Under the pieces are notes generated by a model. That model was not told where the DNA came from, made no database searches, and saw only the letters and a list, made by a program, of their open reading frames with translations. Shown one piece after another: positions 14,601 through 17,516 of a stretch of DNA of 17,516 nt. The first letter of the stretch is position 1, and each line of letters begins with the position of its first letter. The stretch comes from Bacteroidia bacterium (GTDB lineage: Bacteria > Bacteroidota > Bacteroidia > NS11-12g > UBA9320). The stretch covers positions 1 through 17,516 of the forward strand of contig JAKMFK010000117.1 in assembly GCA_022425465.1 (NCBI GenBank). Reading direction: 5' to 3'. The position numbers and the translations under genes were made by a program.

Positions 14601-17516
14601 TATCACGGTGACAGATGACTATGTATATCCAGAAAAAGACACCGTTGAGTGGGAGATTAGAGTTAAAAACCTCAACACTCAAGCTTTAGCCAAAAATGTG
14701 TGGTTAGGTGCATTAACCAATTCTAATCGAAAAATAGTTGCAATCAAGGATAAATCAACCAATCAATTCCTACCTAATATTAATGATGTATTTATGGCTG
14801 GTGATTTTTCTGGTGGAGTTCAGAGAGACTACATTGTATATGCAAAGTATAACTCCTGCAGCAAAGACAGCCTGCAATTGTGCATAGGTTCAAATTGTTC
14901 ATCATATCCAACATCTATCCTGAATTATCCTTGCGATTTCAAGACGTATAATCTTAAATACGAGCCCATTAACACACGTTTAGATGCAACAATTTTAACC
15001 CGATTTACAGAAATTGATTTATGTAAAAGTCAAGAATTTCAAGTTCAAATTAATAATACGGGTTCTCCCAAAGTTTATAATTCTTACATAGATATTCAAA
15101 CTCAACCTGGCATGACAATAGAAGATACTGCATGGTTATTCAAGGATGGTCGGTCTGATTCTATTTGTATCAAAAATTTTATTCGTGTTGGACCCAGTGT
15201 ATATCGTTGGGATTTTTCTAATAGAGATAGTTTGTTTGATAAAAATGGAATAAATGGAGTGAATAGCAAATCAGGCTACAAAATGATATTTAAGTTTAGG
15301 TTATCTACGGATTGTAATTATACCAGTGGATCTTCTTTTTTATTAAGACCAGGAGGATTTCTGAAGTGTGGAAATGCTGTAAATGCTCCTTTTATATTAT
15401 CTGATCCATTGAATATTAAAGGTGTTGTTAAACCCTATTTTTCTTCTATATCTTTTAACATGAACCCTTTAGTACCATGTAATTACAATGATAGTACTTA
15501 TGCAAAGTTTATAAATTTAGGTCCAGATTCTACAGGACAAACCGATCAATTTATTCTAAGCTTACCCCCTGGAGTATTCGTTGATACAAATTATATTAAT
15601 AAGGGCCATAATGCTCCAAACCAAAAACCAATATTAGACAATTCAACAGGTCAAAATATCTATTCATGGAAAATTCCACCATATATAGCTCCTGGTGATA
15701 GTTCTATTCTCAGGATTAAAACTTATTTAGATAATTTTGATTTAACCTGCGGTATCAAACAAACCTATGCACAAGCAGTGGTAAAGTCATCAGCCTTCTG
15801 TGTAAGTAATGGCACTTATTGTGATATTAATGTGGCAACTAGCTCAATTCAACGAGCAGATTCAGTGATAAAAGAAACTTATGCCCTTAAGTTCTTAAAT
15901 GCTACATCTATTCCAAATGGTACTGATGAGCTAATTAGCTTAAACTATACCCTTAAAAATACAGGAATTGATAAGACACTATCTTCTCCATTAATTACTC
16001 AAATTATTTATGATTCGAATAAAAATGGATCATTAGATTCTGGTGATATTTATATAACTCAAGATACACTATTCAATAAAATTTTAAGTGGCGAGGAGGT
16101 TGGTCGTAATTTAAAATTTAAGGTCCCATCCATTTATACATGTGATTTATTACTATATCTATCTGATTCTAACTGTGTTTGCAACTCTTCAGTTGATGCT
16201 ATTTCAAACATTCAATTACTAAATGCAGGTAATGACACGATTATCTGCTCAGATGAACAAATTATAATTGGTTCTAAGGGTGACACATCCCATTCATATC
16301 AATGGAACAATGCTTCGTTTTTAAATGATTCAAAAGTGAGCAATCCTAAATTAACTATCATAAACAAACAAGCTAAAAGACTTGAAATACCTATGATACT
16401 CACAACGAATAAAGGAAATTGTACCTCAAGTGATACTGCAATTATTACTGTTTTTGCTGGGATGGAAATTGACATGCCCGATACGGTGTCAATTTGCCAA
16501 GGTGAGCGAATTCCAATAGGATATTTTGTTACCGGGGGTGAATCAAAATTAAAACAAACTTCATGGTATCCTGCTGATAGTTTAAGTAGTTCGAAAGGCT
16601 TCTTCACCTATGCCTCTCCAATTACAAACACACTTTACACCCTGACTGTAACAGATTTAGAAGGTTGCAAAATCAAAGATTCGACTATGGTACAAGTCAT
16701 AAATAAACCCATAGCTAATATTGGGCTACAAGATAATTGTGCTAGATCACTATTTTCTTTTGAAAATAAAACTGACTATCAAAACAGTCAACGAGACAGT
16801 ATTTCATGGAATTTAGGCGTACTAGGTCTATCCAATTTTAATAGCCCCAAGTATTATATAGACTCTGCACAACAAATTAAAGCAACGCTTTATGTGAATA
16901 ATACGTATGGCTGTTGGGACACTACTTCAAGCGTTTTAAATGTACATCCCAATCCCAAGACTAGTTTCCATTTCGACGGAGGATGCGAAGAAGACACCGC
17001 TTTATTTATAGATAAATCTGTCCTCTTACATGGCAAAATAATGAATAAATGGTCTATTGATAATGAGGAATTTGACACAGACACAGTTCATAAGAAACTT
17101 CCACAAAAAGATTCGATTTGGGTTACATTAAAATCGTATAGTGATCAAGGTTGTACTGACTCTTCTGCTCAATGGGTAAGTATATATGACAAACCTGATA
17201 TCTCACTTAATTTGAATAATCATTGCCAAAATGAACAAATAGTATTTGATCCTCAATTTAAATCGATTGTAAGAGATAGCATTATCTCTTACAATTGGGA
17301 TTTGGGTGATCAGACCATTTCCACTAAAAAAACACTCAGTCACCAATATGTTGATACTGGTACATTTCAAGTTAATCTTAAAGTTATTACATCAAATCAA
17401 TGTAGTGATACTGCCATAGCATATGTTCGAGTTTATTCTCTTCCAAAAAGTTCATTCACTGTGCAAAATAGCTGTAAAAATGACACTGCATGGGCCTATA
17501 GTAATTCATCGATAAA
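11671..17516 (+). CDS. Giant secreted adhesin-like protein with DUF11-type and PKD/Ig-like repeats (3' end outside window)
   Basis: From ATG 11671 the frame stays open to the window edge, giving at least 1948 residues. An in-frame ATG at 11680 is an alternative start. The signal peptide ends about residue 25 (FSSLAQ). Residues about 26-620 are beta-rich and cysteine-containing with DUF11/CARDB-like segments such as DSYTREITIKNSGLG (near 173) and QQLVIYNKGND (near 312). Near residue 623 lies a calcium-binding-type DNDNDGIPDATG, followed by HSKIKHNRIMYGDTLL, an arrangement I associate with very large Bacteroidota surface proteins. Residues about 630-1500 continue with similar beta segments, including a second possible calcium loop, YDSNKNGSLDSGD (1447-1459). 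From about 1511 to the edge run Ig/PKD-type repeats of roughly 80-90 residues; one has the diagnostic YNWDLGDQ (1875-1882) with SHQYVDTGTFQVNLKV. Such proteins are usually T9SS cargo with a gliding-motility-associated C-terminal domain, but that end is not visible here, so secretion route and function are inference. Confidence 0.85.
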   Translation, partial: MLTMINRWITSILILLISMFSSLAQSKLNIKINNPSQVDLCIESDYLEIEVRNTTTSIVSGIETQVNFPKGITYATGSLTGTGVSEKNISNLSNPVFSLSNIGIAQSRIIKIKMNTSCDISLFLNNGGLAIVKTTTLYSGGSVQTNGNVLNIKQPSLSIQNITNQLKTADLGDSYTREITIKNSGLGKLKQLTFNRFYNNGQRLISYNAIRTVKNGLNTISTLDSNDFKTIGNKDIYFDYNETFIFIDSIEVVACNNLNATYSSSWGCDNSTCKTTQKSANTSISNKRPELEFTPTSSTTSCLSDKYDHDQQLVIYNKGNDTARAIDLAIFQSSGNGYRSTMMSKILDTSFTIKYPSTGTANKIKPYGTSSSNTSGVYACLGTNAVGQVFLNLQNMAPGDTVILKWKTKSCCPSICNTGTIYNQRWKFKATYKNQCNTLINYNEKYGSVGSYQSFRVSKLIPTDIVDGQTKQLEFTVNNGYLFYPSIRSQLTIQLKLPNTISHSLSANDILFTHPNGTSWSPSSVVQSNDTVFAKFNGSPKVTLPRSELLINIKGNCQSNTTNSSQNIAINILFNPDTTCTSGCDIPLYCTNDNIKVHCKNSCAGGLHFKNFEAKRISYGLPDNDNDGIPDATGALDHSKIKHNRIMYGDTLLTTFSGKVNNAGSITNWSYGKATTTLDYGRYLSAKQATLYVYRSGVLAVTCNQVPYTFISTGNTKTYTFDISLGSLSSAGCLIYPSFRYNNRDSLVLKVKYVVDQNISNSSVDLQLSNTFYLSSTANPSASQKYSCDDFSARLSLLGYYFTNYGTNNLSKNGCSSFNISQNFYLSVGRCCTNYAGGNIFPYEYRKWAKLKEIIFKKPQGFDVTNGSFRQYRTRGTGRSTSQFISSISPYSQTSNEVTYRTDSLYADVGGTILISDDGFHGTYTASLSPNCIASNKSHDFIYGFVFEKLGYLGSGVDTIMTTNTRDIVTFTRQNMNITVTDDYVYPEKDTVEWEIRVKNLNTQALAKNVWLGALTNSNRKIVAIKDKSTNQFLPNINDVFMAGDFSGGVQRDYIVYAKYNSCSKDSLQLCIGSNCSSYPTSILNYPCDFKTYNLKYEPINTRLDATILTRFTEIDLCKSQEFQVQINNTGSPKVYNSYIDIQTQPGMTIEDTAWLFKDGRSDSICIKNFIRVGPSVYRWDFSNRDSLFDKNGINGVNSKSGYKMIFKFRLSTDCNYTSGSSFLLRPGGFLKCGNAVNAPFILSDPLNIKGVVKPYFSSISFNMNPLVPCNYNDSTYAKFINLGPDSTGQTDQFILSLPPGVFVDTNYINKGHNAPNQKPILDNSTGQNIYSWKIPPYIAPGDSSILRIKTYLDNFDLTCGIKQTYAQAVVKSSAFCVSNGTYCDINVATSSIQRADSVIKETYALKFLNATSIPNGTDELISLNYTLKNTGIDKTLSSPLITQIIYDSNKNGSLDSGDIYITQDTLFNKILSGEEVGRNLKFKVPSIYTCDLLLYLSDSNCVCNSSVDAISNIQLLNAGNDTIICSDEQIIIGSKGDTSHSYQWNNASFLNDSKVSNPKLTIINKQAKRLEIPMILTTNKGNCTSSDTAIITVFAGMEIDMPDTVSICQGERIPIGYFVTGGESKLKQTSWYPADSLSSSKGFFTYASPITNTLYTLTVTDLEGCKIKDSTMVQVINKPIANIGLQDNCARSLFSFENKTDYQNSQRDSISWNLGVLGLSNFNSPKYYIDSAQQIKATLYVNNTYGCWDTTSSVLNVHPNPKTSFHFDGGCEEDTALFIDKSVLLHGKIMNKWSIDNEEFDTDTVHKKLPQKDSIWVTLKSYSDQGCTDSSAQWVSIYDKPDISLNLNNHCQNEQIVFDPQFKSIVRDSIISYNWDLGDQTISTKKTLSHQYVDTGTFQVNLKVITSNQCSDTAIAYVRVYSLPKSSFTVQNSCKNDTAWAYSNSSI

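Overview
The window is AT-rich (about two thirds A+T by eye) and densely coding. It looks like chromosomal DNA of a free-living, probably aquatic Bacteroidota. The evidence is: C-terminal type IX secretion (T9SS) sorting domains on two proteins, a very large PKD/adhesin-type surface protein, lipoproteins in a carbohydrate-degradation cluster, a CotH/lamin-tail protein, promoter-like TAnnTTTG elements typical of this phylum, and no Shine-Dalgarno sequences before the starts. The genus cannot be told; assignment below phylum is a guess. I see no RNA genes, CRISPR arrays, insertion sequences, prophage genes or long repeats, and no gene-free stretch longer than about 140 bases.

Layout. (1) 1-863 (-): 5' part of a GH28-like beta-helix glycosidase, cut by the window edge. 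(2) 975-5253 (+): a tight three-gene unit with gaps of 11 and 8 bases, running away from the GH28 gene: a DUF6973-like lipoprotein, a compact GH106-like alpha-L-rhamnosidase lipoprotein, and a Tat-exported class V PLP enzyme broken by one in-frame TAA. GH28 plus GH106 suggests use of a rhamnose-containing acidic polysaccharide such as pectin (rhamnogalacturonan), but no SusC/SusD pair is visible. (3) 5317-6387 (+): M23 peptidase with a coiled coil and a C-terminal LysM domain. (4) 6427-7539 (+): a secreted alpha/beta hydrolase that strongly resembles PETase/cutinase-type polyester hydrolases and carries a T9SS tag. (5) 7561-7941 (-): Fur-family metalloregulator. (6) 8022-11522 (-): a 1166-residue T9SS-secreted CotH-kinase-fold protein with a lamin-tail domain split by an inserted domain. 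(7) 11671-17516 (+): start of a giant secreted protein of at least 1948 residues, ending in PKD/Ig-like repeats at the window edge.

How the genes fit together: the left half is envelope and periplasmic glycan processing, the right half is T9SS cargo for the cell surface. Only the 975-5253 unit looks like an operon. The other genes each seem to have their own promoter. The M23, hydrolase, Fur and CotH genes have a perfect TAnnTTTG -7 element only 4 to 6 bases before the start codon, and the adhesin has one 10 bases before, which implies leaderless or nearly leaderless transcripts. The most interesting items are the T9SS-tagged PETase-like hydrolase, this leaderless-promoter pattern, and the exported PLP enzyme with its internal stop.
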